A stretch of DNA of 64,000 nucleotides from Mesorhizobium sp. LHD-90 (GTDB lineage Bacteria; Pseudomonadota; Alphaproteobacteria; Rhizobiales; Rhizobiaceae), in NCBI RefSeq assembly GCF_030929505.1, contig NZ_JAVFVV010000006.1, forward strand, positions 288,434 to 352,433. Direction: 5' to 3'. Of the stretch, positions 63,873 to 64,000 are shown one piece after another. Both the position numbers and the translations under genes were made by a program. The notes under the pieces are model-generated. The model ran no database searches. It saw only the letters and a list, made by a program, of their open reading frames with translations, and had not been told where the DNA came from. The stretch's first letter is position 1. Each line of letters starts with the position of its first letter.

Positions 63873-64000
63873 ATGGAAGAGTACAAGCGTGGCAGCCACA
63901 CGGTATGGGACTGCAAATATCATCTGGTTTGGGTGACGAAGTACCGCTACGCGGTGCTCGGGGGTGACGTGGGCAACCGCTGCCGCGAGTTGCTGCGCGA
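63873..64000 (+). CDS. tnpA: IS200/IS605 family transposase TnpA, truncated by window end
   Basis: The first 42 codons read MEEYKRGSHTVWDCKYHLVWVTKYRYAVLGGDVGNRCRELLR, the typical start of Y1 HUH transposases (YHLVWVTKYR). The HUH motif and catalytic Tyr lie beyond the window edge. These enzymes mobilise single-stranded DNA without terminal inverted repeats. Whether the gene is complete cannot be judged. Confidence 0.9.
   Translation, partial: MEEYKRGSHTVWDCKYHLVWVTKYRYAVLGGDVGNRCRELLR

Overview
The window is chromosomal DNA of a high-GC alphaproteobacterium of the order Hyphomicrobiales (Rhizobiales). Gene neighbourhoods point to Mesorhizobium or a close Phyllobacteriaceae relative: recG / sdhE-mfd; glyA ... 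nrdR-ribD-ribE ... ribH-nusB; hppA-bamE-cytochrome bc1 chaperone-DUF177-plsX-fabH-ihfA-merR-tRNA-Pro; rplM-rpsI. Several rhizobial-style palindromic intergenic repeats (229-351, 8204-8481, 29358-29628, 55907-56095) agree with this. The identification is inferred from synteny and protein features; no search was run.

Region by region. 1-10.3 kb: recG (cut by the window edge), sdhE and mfd, an unknown rhizobial protein, an RTX-type calcium-binding protein, a DsbA/FrnE-like thioredoxin-fold protein and a periplasmic oligopeptide-type binding protein. 10.5-23.7 kb: an IalB-like periplasmic protein, glyA, a vapBC toxin-antitoxin pair with a perfect operator palindrome, nrdR and the riboflavin genes (ribD-ribE, then ribH-nusB, split by an antisense unknown gene), an MFS transporter, a decayed metallophosphoesterase, a DUF2165 membrane protein and the proton-pumping pyrophosphatase hppA. 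23.7-30.2 kb: envelope and lipid genes (bamE, plsX, fabH), ihfA, a MerR regulator, two small DUF proteins separated by a hairpin-rich inverted-repeat element, and tRNA-Pro(GGG).

30.14-39.68 kb: a 9.5-kb element integrated in the 3' half of tRNA-Pro, bounded by 64-bp direct repeats (61 of 64 identical). It encodes a tyrosine integrase, an AlpA-type regulator, a primase-helicase, a protein with an SSB-like acidic tail, small HTH proteins and one HK97-type major capsid protein without portal, terminase, protease or tail genes. This is the layout of a phage satellite (PICI-like) with an isolated capsid gene, and it is the most interesting part of the window. Integration appears to have replaced the 3' half of the tRNA with a version carrying a compensated T-stem base pair. 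Decayed gene remnants lie just outside attR.

40.4-51.1 kb: a second, larger RTX protein with a beta-propeller-like N-terminal half, then an exopolysaccharide cluster (O-antigen ligase/polymerase-like protein, undecaprenyl-phosphate sugar transferase, glycosyltransferase, Wza-type exporter, and a divergent Wzz/ExoP-type protein whose kinase-like domain has lost its Walker A motif) and a CelD/FemAB-like acyltransferase. 51.5-64 kb: DUF2842, heme A synthase, a winged-helix/TolB-like/TPR regulator beside a small secreted protein, an aminoglycoside-phosphotransferase-like kinase, argC, agmatinase, a glycerophosphodiesterase, a Gfo/Idh/MocA oxidoreductase, an acyltransferase-3 membrane protein, rpsI-rplM, a possible beta-flower protein and the start of an IS200/IS605 tnpA cut by the window end.
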